Below, one piece after another: positions 6,448 to 14,327 of a DNA stretch of 22,002 bases. The stretch spans positions 1-22,002 of the IMG/VR virus record IMGVR_UViG_3300042485_003947. The stretch is one strand, 5' to 3'. The notes beneath the pieces were generated by a model. That model made no database searches. It was given only the letters and a program-made list of their open reading frames with translations, and was not told the origin of the DNA. Source of the stretch: a virus. The translations under genes and the position numbers were made by a program. How positions within the stretch are numbered: position 1 is the first letter of the stretch; each line of letters opens with the position of its first letter.

Positions 6448-8544
6448 ATGAGTACGCCAATTACAACAGAAGAACCACAAGTGCAGCAACCAACAAAGAA
6501 TCAGTCTATGTTTATCTTTAAGATAAACGATGATTTTATTGATGGATACAGAAAGAAGAAGCCACCATTTGGCTACACTGACGCTGCAGGAAATTCTGTT
6601 GGTGAGATTACTTTTTTGCGTACTTATTCTAGATTAAAAGAAGATGGCACAAAAGAAACTTGGGCTGATGTTTGCGAGCGTGTTATTAATGGCATGTACT
6701 CTCTTCAGAAAGAGCACTGCAAGAAGAGTCGCCTTCCCTGGAATGATGTAAAGGCTCAGGCAAGTGCCAAAGAAGCATTCGATCGTCTCTTTAATCTTAA
6801 ATGGACTCCACCAGGTCGTGGCCTTTGGATGATGGGCACTCAAACAGTTAATGTACACAAGAACTCAGCTGCTCTTCAGAACTGTGCATTCGTAAGTACT
6901 GGTGAAATGTCTAAATTTAATCCAGCAAAGCCTTTTACATTTTTGATGGAAGCATCCATGCTTGGTGTTGGTGTTGGTTTTGATGATAAAGGTGCAGACA
7001 AAGATTTTACAATCTATGAACCAAATAAGCCTACCATTATTGATGTTATTGCAGATGACCGTGAAAGTTGGGCTAGATCTGTTGGCGATTTAGTCAACTC
7101 ATATCTCAAGCAAGATCAAAGCCCCATAGAATTTGACTACTCTTTGATTCGACCATTAGGCAGTCCAATAAAAACATTTGGAGGAACAGCTTCTGGTCCA
7201 GCTCCATTAATCAAATTGCACAAAGCAATTAAAAAGATATTTACTGGTCGTGCAGGAGATAAATTAACACGCAGAGATATAGCAGACATTGGAAATCTAA
7301 TTGGCGTATGCGTAGTCTCTGGTAACGTCAGACGTTCAGCTGAGCTTTTGATAGGTAGAATAGATGATGAAAATTTCCTTAACTTAAAAAACTCAGAAGT
7401 TTTTCCAGAGAGAAATTCATATGATGCCGAAAGCCCTGGTTGGGGATGGATGTCAAATAACTCAGTAGAAGTTTCAGTCGGACAAGACTTGTCAGCTATA
7501 GTTGACGGAATAGCTAGAAATGGTGAGCCCGGTGTTATTTGGATGGATATGTCTCGCAAGTATGGACGTCTTGCTGATCCAGCTAACAACAAAGATCACA
7601 GAGTTGCTGGTTTCAACCCTTGTGCTGAGCAATCACTTGAATCATACGAGTGCTGCACTTTAGTAGAAACATACTTGGGCAGACACGATTCACTAGATGA
7701 TTATAAGAGAACCTTAAAGTTTGCTTACCTGTATGCAAAAACAGTTACACTTCTGCCCACTCACTGGGAAGAGACAAACGCAATTATGCAGCGCAATCGC
7801 AGAATAGGCACATCTATGTCTGGTGTTGCAGATTTTGCAGATACAAACGGCATGCCAGTTCTTCGTGAATGGATGGATCAGGGATATAAAACTATTCAAA
7901 GATATGATAATATTTATTCCGAATGGCTAGGTGTACGTGAGTCAATTAAAATGACGACTGTTAAGCCATCAGGAACGGTATCTATTCTTGCTGGAGAGTC
8001 TCCTGGAGTTCACTGGACACCAGGCGGAAAGTATTTCAATAGAACCATTAGATTCTCTAACGATGATCCTATGCTTCCATTATTTAAAATGGCTAATTAT
8101 AAAGTTGAGCCAGCAGCAGAATCACCAGATACAACCAGTGTTGTCTACTTCCCAATTAAATCTAATTCAGTTCGCTCTGAAAAAGATGTAACAATATTTG
8201 AAAAAATAGCACTTGCAGCAGCAGCGCAAAGATACTGGTCAGACAATTCAGTATCCGTTACTGTATCTTTTGATGCAGAGACAGAAAAGCAACACGTAGG
8301 TACTGTACTTCATATGTACGATGGACAATTAAAGACAGTATCATTCTTACCTACAGGTAATGATACATACTTGCAGATGCCCTATACTCAAATAACAGAG
8401 CTAGAGTACCAAGAAGAGGGTTTGATGAAATTGTTCCCCATAGATCTAACTGGAGTTTATGCCGGTATGGCAGCTGACGCAATAGGGGAATCCTATTGCA
8501 CCACTGATTCTTGTGAAGTAAAATTCATCAAGGATAATAGTTGA
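6448..8544 (+). CDS. nrdJ: Class II (adenosylcobalamin-dependent) ribonucleoside-triphosphate reductase
   Basis: A 698-residue enzyme that reduces ribonucleotides to deoxyribonucleotides in the cytoplasm, using adenosylcobalamin to make a thiyl radical. It matches the monomeric Lactobacillus leichmannii type (739 residues). The radical site N390-P-C392-A-E394 corresponds to the known Asn/Cys/Glu triad. The redox pair is C146 (LQNCAF) and C403, which lies 11 residues after the thiyl Cys as in the model enzyme. The C-terminal shuttle pair is C684-x4-C689. The phosphate-binding PSGT is at 507-510. All catalytic residues are present, so it should be active if the host supplies B12. An RBS (CAGGAG) precedes the ATG. 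An acidic small protein gene follows after 10 nt, then thyX, forming a dNTP-supply block. Confidence 0.96.
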   Translation: MSTPITTEEPQVQQPTKNQSMFIFKINDDFIDGYRKKKPPFGYTDAAGNSVGEITFLRTYSRLKEDGTKETWADVCERVINGMYSLQKEHCKKSRLPWNDVKAQASAKEAFDRLFNLKWTPPGRGLWMMGTQTVNVHKNSAALQNCAFVSTGEMSKFNPAKPFTFLMEASMLGVGVGFDDKGADKDFTIYEPNKPTIIDVIADDRESWARSVGDLVNSYLKQDQSPIEFDYSLIRPLGSPIKTFGGTASGPAPLIKLHKAIKKIFTGRAGDKLTRRDIADIGNLIGVCVVSGNVRRSAELLIGRIDDENFLNLKNSEVFPERNSYDAESPGWGWMSNNSVEVSVGQDLSAIVDGIARNGEPGVIWMDMSRKYGRLADPANNKDHRVAGFNPCAEQSLESYECCTLVETYLGRHDSLDDYKRTLKFAYLYAKTVTLLPTHWEETNAIMQRNRRIGTSMSGVADFADTNGMPVLREWMDQGYKTIQRYDNIYSEWLGVRESIKMTTVKPSGTVSILAGESPGVHWTPGGKYFNRTIRFSNDDPMLPLFKMANYKVEPAAESPDTTSVVYFPIKSNSVRSEKDVTIFEKIALAAAAQRYWSDNSVSVTVSFDAETEKQHVGTVLHMYDGQLKTVSFLPTGNDTYLQMPYTQITELEYQEEGLMKLFPIDLTGVYAGMAADAIGESYCTTDSCEVKFIKDNS

Positions 8545-8554
8545 TAGGATAAAA

Positions 8555-8905
8555 ATGTCTAAATATGAAGAAGACGACATTAATAAAATGTTTTCGGAAA
8601 TTATGTCTTCTAATTCAATAGAAGGTTTAAACGAATCTAAAAACGAAGAAGTAATAGATATTAAAAATCTTCTTTTAGTTCAAGAGTCTTTGATGGATGC
8701 CCTGATCTGCATTAACTCTATGATATATAGGTTGTATACAGAAAAAGATTTTACTGTCGCAGAAGATACAGAAAAATATATGGCAGATCTCTATCAGGCT
8801 TCCGAAGATCTTTTCATACATATTTCGAAATCAGATGCTATACTAGATGAAATGGATTTAGATCTATTAGATGAAGACGAAGAAGACGAAGAAGAAGAAG
8901 GCTAA
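8555..8905 (+). CDS. Small acidic protein of unknown function
   Basis: A 116-residue helical protein with a very acidic tail: the last 20 residues are nearly all Asp/Glu (DEDEEDEEEEG), encoded by a GAA/GAC-rich DNA repeat at about 8870-8901. The N-terminal half contains helices with hydrophobic faces (NLLLVQESLMDALICINSMI). It lies between nrdJ (10 nt upstream) and thyX (6 nt downstream). The acidity could mimic DNA or bind a basic partner, but this is speculative; the family is not recognised. Confidence 0.7.
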   Translation: MSKYEEDDINKMFSEIMSSNSIEGLNESKNEEVIDIKNLLLVQESLMDALICINSMIYRLYTEKDFTVAEDTEKYMADLYQASEDLFIHISKSDAILDEMDLDLLDEDEEDEEEEG

Positions 8906-8911
8906 AATTAA

Positions 8912-9613
8912 ATGTCTGTTGAAAATAAAACCATAGAAGTATTAGACAAAGGTTATGTAAGACTTGTAGATAAGATGGGCAGCGATCTATCCGTAGTAAA
9001 TGCTGCCAGAGCATCTTTTGCCAAAGAGTCACAAGAGCTGTCAAAAAACGATGCAAGACTGATAGATTTTTTGGCTAGAGAAAATCATATGTCTCCATTT
9101 CGTCACGCATTTGTTACGCTAGAATTTAAAGCTCCCCTGATGGTAGCTAGACAACATTGGAAGTATGTAGTTGGATCTGACCATACTATGGATTCCTGGA
9201 ACGAATCTTCAAGAAGATATATAACTATGGATCCTGAGTTCTATATTCCAAAAGTTGAAGAATGGAGACTAGCTCCAGAAGACAAGAAACAAGGCTCACA
9301 CGGCTTAGCAGACCCCTTTGTGGGCTCTCTGCTAACAGACTCCTTGATTAGGTACGCAGAGCAGGGTGAGGCGTTATATAACATGGCCATGGACAATGGA
9401 ATAGCACCAGAACAAGCTAGATTATTCTTACCTGCTTATTCTTTATATGTAGTATATAGGTGGTCATGTTCTCTGCAATCTGTTGTATTATTCTTATCTC
9501 AAAGACTGGCAGAAGAATCACAGTTTGAAATACAAGAGTATGCTAAAGCCATAAAGGAAATAGTAGAACCATTATTTCCAATAAGCTTTAAATCTTTATT
9601 GACAGGGCGTTAA
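8912..9613 (+). CDS. thyX: Flavin-dependent thymidylate synthase (ThyX), variant signature
   Basis: A 233-residue protein with the ThyX fold pattern: GYVRLVDKMGSDLSVVNAARASF at the N-terminus, HMSPFRHAFVTLEFKAPLMVARQ at 59-81, the motif end SWNESSRRY at 95-103, and a C-terminal R198 in LSQRLAEESQFEIQEYA. ThyX makes dTMP from dUMP with FAD, NADPH and methylene-tetrahydrofolate. The canonical signature RHRxxSxNExSxRY is altered: K84-Y85-V86 stands where RHR belongs, and six extra residues separate it from SxNExSxRY. The PEFY..K..WR...KKQGS block after the motif is shared, as I recall, with a ThyX subgroup found in phages and some bacteria. It is probably still a dTMP synthase, but flavin and dUMP contacts may differ. 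It follows the acidic protein gene by 6 nt. Confidence 0.9.
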   Translation: MSVENKTIEVLDKGYVRLVDKMGSDLSVVNAARASFAKESQELSKNDARLIDFLARENHMSPFRHAFVTLEFKAPLMVARQHWKYVVGSDHTMDSWNESSRRYITMDPEFYIPKVEEWRLAPEDKKQGSHGLADPFVGSLLTDSLIRYAEQGEALYNMAMDNGIAPEQARLFLPAYSLYVVYRWSCSLQSVVLFLSQRLAEESQFEIQEYAKAIKEIVEPLFPISFKSLLTGR

Positions 9614-9618
9614 ACTAA

Positions 9619-9786
9619 ATGGCAACAAAGATAATTGCAGCCCTAATTTTTGCCGTACTAATAAATTGGTCAAACGGCTTACAGTTTGCATCTCATATTG
9701 AAAAAAATAATAGAACAAGAATCATTATGCTAAGCGTATCAATTGTATTAGCTTTTACATGTGGTTTGATTTTGTCTATAGTCTGA
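9619..9786 (+). CDS. 55-residue two-helix membrane protein
   Basis: The ATG at 9619 opens a 55-codon frame to TGA 9784-9786, filling a 200-nt gap between thyX and the next gene. The protein has two hydrophobic helices, about residues 4-16 (KIIAALIFAVLIN) and 36-54 (IIMLSVSIVLAFTCGLILS), joined by a basic/polar loop with NNRTR. It is a plausible small inner-membrane protein of unknown role. The codon style and + strand match the neighbours, and no other feature explains the gap. Confidence 0.55.
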   Translation: MATKIIAALIFAVLINWSNGLQFASHIEKNNRTRIIMLSVSIVLAFTCGLILSIV

Positions 9787-9813
9787 TTGTATTAAGAAGA
9801 AAGTCTCACAACA

Positions 9814-10440
9814 ATGCCAGAACTTAATGCTAATGTGCCAATGATTGAATGCTACGTTAGGGGCAATTTCTTAAGAGATCAGTTGGACTCCCATGGAAAA
9901 TATTTCCCCTGCATGATTTTTGGAGTAACAAGTATTCAGGGAAGAAGTCCCTTATTCCACTTCTTAATGGAAGATGGAGGGATTTGGTGGAGAATGCCGA
10001 TCAATGCCTTCTGTGAAAGACCAGGTGTTCCTGAGGTGGATATTCACGAACTTGTTCTTTGGAACTCTTTCAGCCCTCATGTAGCAGTTACTGAATTCCA
10101 AGCAATGAGAAATATGAGAATGAAGTACGTAAGTAGGTCTGGAGAGTTTGTCAGTACAAAGTATCTATTTACCCTTGATTGGCATGCTCCAGACGATAAT
10201 AATATAAATCTTGGATTTAGCACAAATCCCGGTCAACATAAATGTGGTCATGTGATGCTTAGAGATGATGGTAATTACGCTATACAACCAAATAATAGAG
10301 TTAGATTATTTGATCCATCCTTTACAACAAAAGAAGGAAACCTTATTGATAGGTTTGTCAATACTAGAAAATGGGATGTTGAGGATGCGGATAAATGGAA
10401 AACATCTGATGACAATAGATATTACTATGATATTAAATAA
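9814..10440 (+). CDS. Conserved phage protein of unknown function (cyanophage-like)
   Basis: A 208-residue soluble protein, starting MPELNANVPMIECYVRGNF. The opening MPELN..(I/V)P.IECYVR, the HKCGHVMLRDDGNYAIQPNNR block (about 147-167) and the DPSF element match a conserved hypothetical protein I recall from T4-like cyanophages and related marine phages. No enzyme motif is established for that family. The His/Cys pattern around 147-151 could bind metal. It lies 6 nt before the dCMP deaminase gene and 27 nt after the small membrane protein gene. Name and similarity are from memory and need a search. Confidence 0.72.
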   Translation: MPELNANVPMIECYVRGNFLRDQLDSHGKYFPCMIFGVTSIQGRSPLFHFLMEDGGIWWRMPINAFCERPGVPEVDIHELVLWNSFSPHVAVTEFQAMRNMRMKYVSRSGEFVSTKYLFTLDWHAPDDNNINLGFSTNPGQHKCGHVMLRDDGNYAIQPNNRVRLFDPSFTTKEGNLIDRFVNTRKWDVEDADKWKTSDDNRYYYDIK

Positions 10441-10446
10441 TTAAAA

Positions 10447-10914
10447 ATGTTGTATAACACAAAAGACAAAAAGTACATGCAATTGTGTATTGAGACAGCT
10501 AGAATTTTTTCTACGTGTGCAAAGAAACAGTATGCAGCGGTTCTAATAGATGATAATAATCATATTGTTAGCGTAGGATATAACGGTGGACCACGAGGAT
10601 TTGAGCACTGTAAAGACGGTGGCTGTCCAAGACTGCATGAGAATTCACAAGCTGGATCTAACTATGATAACTGCATAGCAATTCACGCAGAACAAAATGC
10701 CTTGCTGCATTGTGACTATAGTTCAAGTCCAAAAAAAATGTTTATCAATGGACCACCATGTTTCACTTGTGCTAAAATGATAGCAAGCAGTACGATAAAA
10801 GAAGTGTACTATTTAGTAAACTCTGAATATAAAGATTGGGATAACGTTTATAATTTCCTCCAAAAGTGTGGAGTATCTTTAACTGGAATAGAAAAATGGC
10901 AGCTGGAAAATTAA
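10447..10914 (+). CDS. dCMP deaminase (deoxycytidylate deaminase)
   Basis: A 155-residue zinc-dependent deaminase that converts dCMP to dUMP, feeding ThyX. The catalytic motif is H80-A-E82 (AIHAEQNALL), and the second zinc half is P-C105-x2-C108 (GPPCFTCAKMI). An extra Cys/His-rich insertion (H54, C55, C60, H64) matches the structural zinc insertion seen in phage-type dCMP deaminases. YNGGPRGFEHC is the substrate loop typical of this family. Length is normal. The 3' end overlaps the next small gene by 19 nt. Together with nrdJ and thyX it forms a dTTP-supply route. Confidence 0.93.
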   Translation: MLYNTKDKKYMQLCIETARIFSTCAKKQYAAVLIDDNNHIVSVGYNGGPRGFEHCKDGGCPRLHENSQAGSNYDNCIAIHAEQNALLHCDYSSSPKKMFINGPPCFTCAKMIASSTIKEVYYLVNSEYKDWDNVYNFLQKCGVSLTGIEKWQLEN

Positions 10915-11132
10915 ATTACATTGTTACATATGAGGGGTTAAGCCAAGTTTTTGGTTGCGCATCAAAGAAGATTGCGCTAGAATCTCCACCACCAGAAGGA
11001 TATTCGTTAAAACAAAAAAAGGTTCTGTTCATTACATTTGAACCAGATAAAAACAATCTTTGCGTTTATCAGATTCCACAAGAAGAGATAATGAGCGCAG
11101 AGATAAAGAGTAAGAAGCAAAGCGATGAGTAA
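10896..11132 (+). CDS. Small unknown protein
   Basis: From ATG 10896 the product is 78 residues; a GTG at 10866 in the same frame is a less likely start because it overlaps the deaminase gene more deeply and has no better RBS. Residues 1-30 are mixed, the middle forms beta strands (KKVLFITFEPDKNNLCVYQIP), and the C-terminus is Lys/Glu-rich. There are no membrane segments. It overlaps the deaminase gene by 19 nt and the next gene by 8 nt, so it is translationally coupled. The family is not recognised. Confidence 0.65.
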   Translation: MAAGKLNYIVTYEGLSQVFGCASKKIALESPPPEGYSLKQKKVLFITFEPDKNNLCVYQIPQEEIMSAEIKSKKQSDE

Positions 11133-11364
11133 AAAATTAAATACAAAGAAAAAAGTTAACGTAAAATTACTTCCGGGGCAAGCAATATATGTTGCTGACA
11201 TGGAGAGATTTGATCATATAATTTCTATGTATGATTCTATAGCCAAAGATTGTGTAGAAAAAGAAGAAAAAAGATCTTGGCTTCAGATAGCAGATGAAAT
11301 TAGGGTACATGTTAGGGAAACATATTTTAGTCCGGAAGAAGATTACGCTGATGAAAAATGGTAA
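11125..11364 (+). CDS. Small charged protein of unknown function
   Basis: A 79-residue protein with a basic N-terminus (KKLNTKKKVNVK), a beta strand with PGQAIYVAD, then two charged helices (MERFDHIISMYDSIAKDCVEKEEKRSWLQIADEIR). It has one Cys and no membrane helix. It overlaps the upstream gene by 8 nt and the next gene by 14 nt. The family is not recognised. It is likely one of a set of small early accessory proteins. Confidence 0.6.
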   Translation: MSKKLNTKKKVNVKLLPGQAIYVADMERFDHIISMYDSIAKDCVEKEEKRSWLQIADEIRVHVRETYFSPEEDYADEKW

Positions 11365-11629
11365 ATACACAAAAGTTATTATAGTTTCCTTTTTTTTTGG
11401 AGCACTATTAGCTAATGTTTCTTTCAAAAAAGTGTCTTCAAAGAAAGATAAAGTAAACTGGATGCAATATATAAATAGGCTTCAAGAGTTCTGCTTGTAC
11501 GATCTAGATGGAGCTAAACAAGAGTTTATCTCTTTAATAAACTCAGGCTTAAACTACGAAGAAGCATTTAACTTAACACTTATTTCTAAGGCGCATAGAG
11601 AGATGGTGCTAGGAGAAACCCATGATTGA
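11351..11629 (+). CDS. Small membrane-anchored unknown protein
   Basis: Starting at ATG 11351 gives 92 residues. Longer in-frame starts exist upstream, but they would bury the gene further in the preceding one. Residues 8-24 (KVIIVSFFFGALLANVS) are a single membrane helix, or an uncleaved signal anchor, followed by a basic stretch (FKKVSSKKDK) and a soluble helical domain. FFF is encoded within a run of nine T (11390-11398), a possible slippage or sequencing-error site. The frame continues cleanly on both sides, so no shift is indicated. It ends overlapping the glycosyltransferase start by 8 nt. Confidence 0.6.
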   Translation: MKNGKYTKVIIVSFFFGALLANVSFKKVSSKKDKVNWMQYINRLQEFCLYDLDGAKQEFISLINSGLNYEEAFNLTLISKAHREMVLGETHD

Positions 11630-12437
11630 TTTATGTGTTGTAAATTATAATACAAGAAGACTGTTGCAGAGATTTTTGGATGCTCTACACTCAGACGTAT
11701 ACAATCCAAATGGCGCGCTTGCAAAAAACTGGAATCTATTTATTATGGACAATGACTCTACGGATGATTTTGTTCCATGGTTAAGAGAAAACGAAGAACG
11801 ATATTTAATAGATAGAACATTTTTAAGAAAAAATATAGGATACTCTTCTGCTATTAACTATATGGCTTCTAAAAGTAGCGCAGAGATAGTTGGTGTTCTT
11901 AATGGTGACGTTTGGATGACCAGTGAAGATTGCCTGAACATAGAAAAAGCATTTGCCAACAATCCAAACCTACATATACTCGGCCCTAAACAAAGAGATG
12001 AGCATGGATATATAACTCATGCTGGCATCATAGGGACTAATGTGCAACCTAAACATAGAGGTTGGCGAGAGCATGACCCACAAGACTTGCTCTATAAGGA
12101 TCAGATTAATTGCGTAACTGTATCAGGATCTGCATACTTCGTGAGAAGAGATGTCTGGGATGATATGACTAATAATAAACAATATCGAGAATTATATCCT
12201 GATGCTATAGGAGCATTCTTGCCAACGCCACACTATTACGAAGAAACTTGGTGCTCTTACTTTGCAAGACACCTAGGCTACAATGTAGTGTATGATGGAT
12301 CGATATCTATCGGTCATAGCTGGCATGCATCAAGCCCAAAGCCAGGAGAAGGTATTAGCAATGCTGATAAGTACTTCCCCATAAGTAGAGAAATTTTTAG
12401 AAAAGCATGTGATCACATAGGTATAGAAAGAGACTAA
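11622..12437 (+). CDS. GT2-family (GT-A fold) glycosyltransferase
   Basis: A 271-residue cytosolic glycosyltransferase that transfers a sugar from a nucleotide donor; donor and acceptor are unknown. The N-terminal Rossmann-like strand DLCVVNYNTRRLLQRFL is followed by the nucleotide-binding DND at 43-45 (IMDNDSTDD), LRKNIGYSSAIN, and the metal-site equivalent NGDVWM at 94-99. The acceptor side shows Y-EE-TW at 206-210 and a His at 232 (SIGHSW). These match rhamnosyl/GT2-type enzymes. It is the first of a run of three glycosyltransferases and is coupled by an 8-nt overlap upstream and a 1-nt gap downstream. Confidence 0.9.
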   Translation: MIDLCVVNYNTRRLLQRFLDALHSDVYNPNGALAKNWNLFIMDNDSTDDFVPWLRENEERYLIDRTFLRKNIGYSSAINYMASKSSAEIVGVLNGDVWMTSEDCLNIEKAFANNPNLHILGPKQRDEHGYITHAGIIGTNVQPKHRGWREHDPQDLLYKDQINCVTVSGSAYFVRRDVWDDMTNNKQYRELYPDAIGAFLPTPHYYEETWCSYFARHLGYNVVYDGSISIGHSWHASSPKPGEGISNADKYFPISREIFRKACDHIGIERD

Positions 12438-12438
12438 A

Positions 12439-13335
12439 ATGTGGAGAAATGAAAAAATCTTCATAGCAGTTCCAGCTTTTAACGAAAAGTTTACGCACAT
12501 AACCGTAGAAGATGCTTTTGAAAAAGCTGACAAACCTGAAAATATTTATTTTGGTATTTTTAATCAAAAAACAAACAACCTTGAATTTGAAGATTTTTCT
12601 GGTTACAAAAATGTTAGATGCGTTAATGTAACATACAAAAATCCACTAGGTCTTGGGCTGGCTAGGGTAGCTGCAGCCAGTCTTTTAGAAGATGAAGAAT
12701 ATTTTTTGCAGCTAGACGCGCACACAATTTTTGCAAAAGGCTGGGACACGCGATTGCTAGGCGACCTAAAGGAGTTATTGCAGTATTGCGATAAACCTTT
12801 GATATCGCAATCGTTAGCTTGGCATCGTGAAGTAGATTATTTCAATAATGATCAAGCTTACATAAAAAACTTTAGAGGGGATAAAGCATATCCGCTTCAT
12901 AAAGAAGGGGATATTAAGACTCATCCAGACCATTCTAGGGAGTCGGAAGAAAAGATTCTTGGAAAATTTCTCGAGCACTACCTTTGCTATGGTGGTTTCT
13001 TATTTGGCGAATCAAAATTTTTATATGATATTTCTTATGATCCATTCATATTAATGGATCCAGAGCAAGAAATAACGGCTCTTAGAGCATCCACTAGAGG
13101 TTATAGATTTTTTAGTTCAGACATAACACCTATATCTACATTGGGTAAAGGCGAAGATGGCGGCTTCACAGAAGAAAAATATAAAGATGATATTAGATAT
13201 GAATTTTTAAAGTATAATTTTGATCAGATCAGAAAAAGCTGGCATGGCAAAAGATTTTATCAAGGTCTAAATTTTGGTTTTTACGGCGCTGAAACGAAAG
13301 AACTATATGATGAATATTTTAAAAAAATACTATAA
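12439..13335 (+). CDS. Skp1-type GlcNAc-transferase family (GT60/PF11397-like) protein, copy 1
   Basis: A 298-residue GT-A-type glycosyltransferase. The pattern FIAVPAFNEKFTHITVEDAF, then NVTYKNPLGLGLAR, and FLQLDAHTIFAKGWD with the D93-A-H95 metal motif matches the family of the Dictyostelium Skp1 GlcNAc-transferase (PF11397, with LQIDSH in relatives). Further family hallmarks are the LEHYLCYGG segment (about 179-187) and the RASTRGYRFFSSD segment (about 216-228). The family adds GlcNAc to hydroxyproline in eukaryotes; bacterial and phage members have unknown acceptors. It begins 1 nt after the preceding gene. It is clearly paralogous to the next gene. Sugar specificity is not shown. Confidence 0.88.
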   Translation: MWRNEKIFIAVPAFNEKFTHITVEDAFEKADKPENIYFGIFNQKTNNLEFEDFSGYKNVRCVNVTYKNPLGLGLARVAAASLLEDEEYFLQLDAHTIFAKGWDTRLLGDLKELLQYCDKPLISQSLAWHREVDYFNNDQAYIKNFRGDKAYPLHKEGDIKTHPDHSRESEEKILGKFLEHYLCYGGFLFGESKFLYDISYDPFILMDPEQEITALRASTRGYRFFSSDITPISTLGKGEDGGFTEEKYKDDIRYEFLKYNFDQIRKSWHGKRFYQGLNFGFYGAETKELYDEYFKKIL

Positions 13336-13366
13336 TATTTTTACATAACAATAGAAAGAAGATAAA

Positions 13367-14326
13367 ATGGATAAAAATAATATAGACACTATTTTTGTAG
13401 CAATTCCTGCATTAAATGAATATTTTACTGATATAACTATCCAAGATGCTTATAGAAAAGCTAAGTATCCTTCTAATGTTTTTTTTGGAATATTTAATCA
13501 AAAAACTAATGAATCTAAATTTGAAGACTTCTCTGAATATCCAAACGTTAGATGCGCTAATGTATCATATGAGGAGCCATTGGGGGTAGGTCTTGCTAGA
13601 TTAGCTTGTGCTACCCTACATAATGATGAGAAATATTTTCTACAAATTGATGCACACACAATTTTTGTAAAAGATTGGGACTCTATTCTAGTTGAAAATA
13701 TAAAAGAATTAAAGAAATATTGTGATAAACCACTGATTTCACAATCTATATCATGGCATGGTGAAGAAGTATATTTTGATCCGGAGAAAAAGTATATTAA
13801 TAATTTTATGGGAGAAAAAGCTTACCCTCTTTCTGCTAGAGAAGATGGTTTAAGTACTCACGTAGATAAATTTAGGGAACATGAAGAAAAAATATTAGGA
13901 AAGTATTTAGAGCACTACCTTTGTTATGCTGGCGGTGGACTTTTTGGAGATTCAAAATTTTTATATGAAATATCCTATAATCCATTTATCCTTTTTTGTC
14001 CAGAACAAGAAGTAACTGCATTAAGAGCTTCGACAAGAGGATATAGATTTTTTAGTTCAGATAAAACTGTTATATCAACTTTGATGAAACATCCAGAAAA
14101 TGGTTTTACTAAAGAAAAATATTCAGATGATAGACTTTTTGCTTTTAATGGAGTTTTTGAAGGTAAAAAAATATACGGAAATTTTGGCTATGATTATCTT
14201 TATGGTAAAAAATTTGGTTTTTGGGGAGCAGAAAATAAAGAAGAATATGATGAATATGTAAAAATATCAAATAATTATTTTGAAGAAAATGATAAAAAAT
14301 ATCAAAATTTAAAAAAGGAAAATTAA
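13367..14326 (+). CDS. Skp1-type GlcNAc-transferase family (GT60/PF11397-like) protein, copy 2
   Basis: A 319-residue paralogue of the preceding gene. It shares IFNQKTN, LEHYLCY, the RASTRGYRFFSSD block and DAH (D95-A-H97) at equivalent positions. Differences: an extra Gly in CYAGGGLFG, and a rewritten C-terminus (about residues 265-319) ending in a Lys/Asn/Glu-rich tail. The last 106 nt contain only 19 G/C, so the copy looks more AT-rich than its neighbour. An upstream gap of 31 nt with AGAAGAT before ATG carries its own RBS. Both copies keep the metal motif, so both are probably active. Divergence suggests different acceptors or donors. Confidence 0.88.
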   Translation: MDKNNIDTIFVAIPALNEYFTDITIQDAYRKAKYPSNVFFGIFNQKTNESKFEDFSEYPNVRCANVSYEEPLGVGLARLACATLHNDEKYFLQIDAHTIFVKDWDSILVENIKELKKYCDKPLISQSISWHGEEVYFDPEKKYINNFMGEKAYPLSAREDGLSTHVDKFREHEEKILGKYLEHYLCYAGGGLFGDSKFLYEISYNPFILFCPEQEVTALRASTRGYRFFSSDKTVISTLMKHPENGFTKEKYSDDRLFAFNGVFEGKKIYGNFGYDYLYGKKFGFWGAENKEEYDEYVKISNNYFEENDKKYQNLKKEN

Positions 14327-14327
14327 A

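Noticed and set aside
7137-7592. 151-residue antisense frame
   Set aside because: It lies wholly within nrdJ on the opposite strand, and the nrdJ catalytic motifs account for the sequence.
7988-8191. 67-residue + strand frame
   Set aside because: Out-of-frame shadow of nrdJ.
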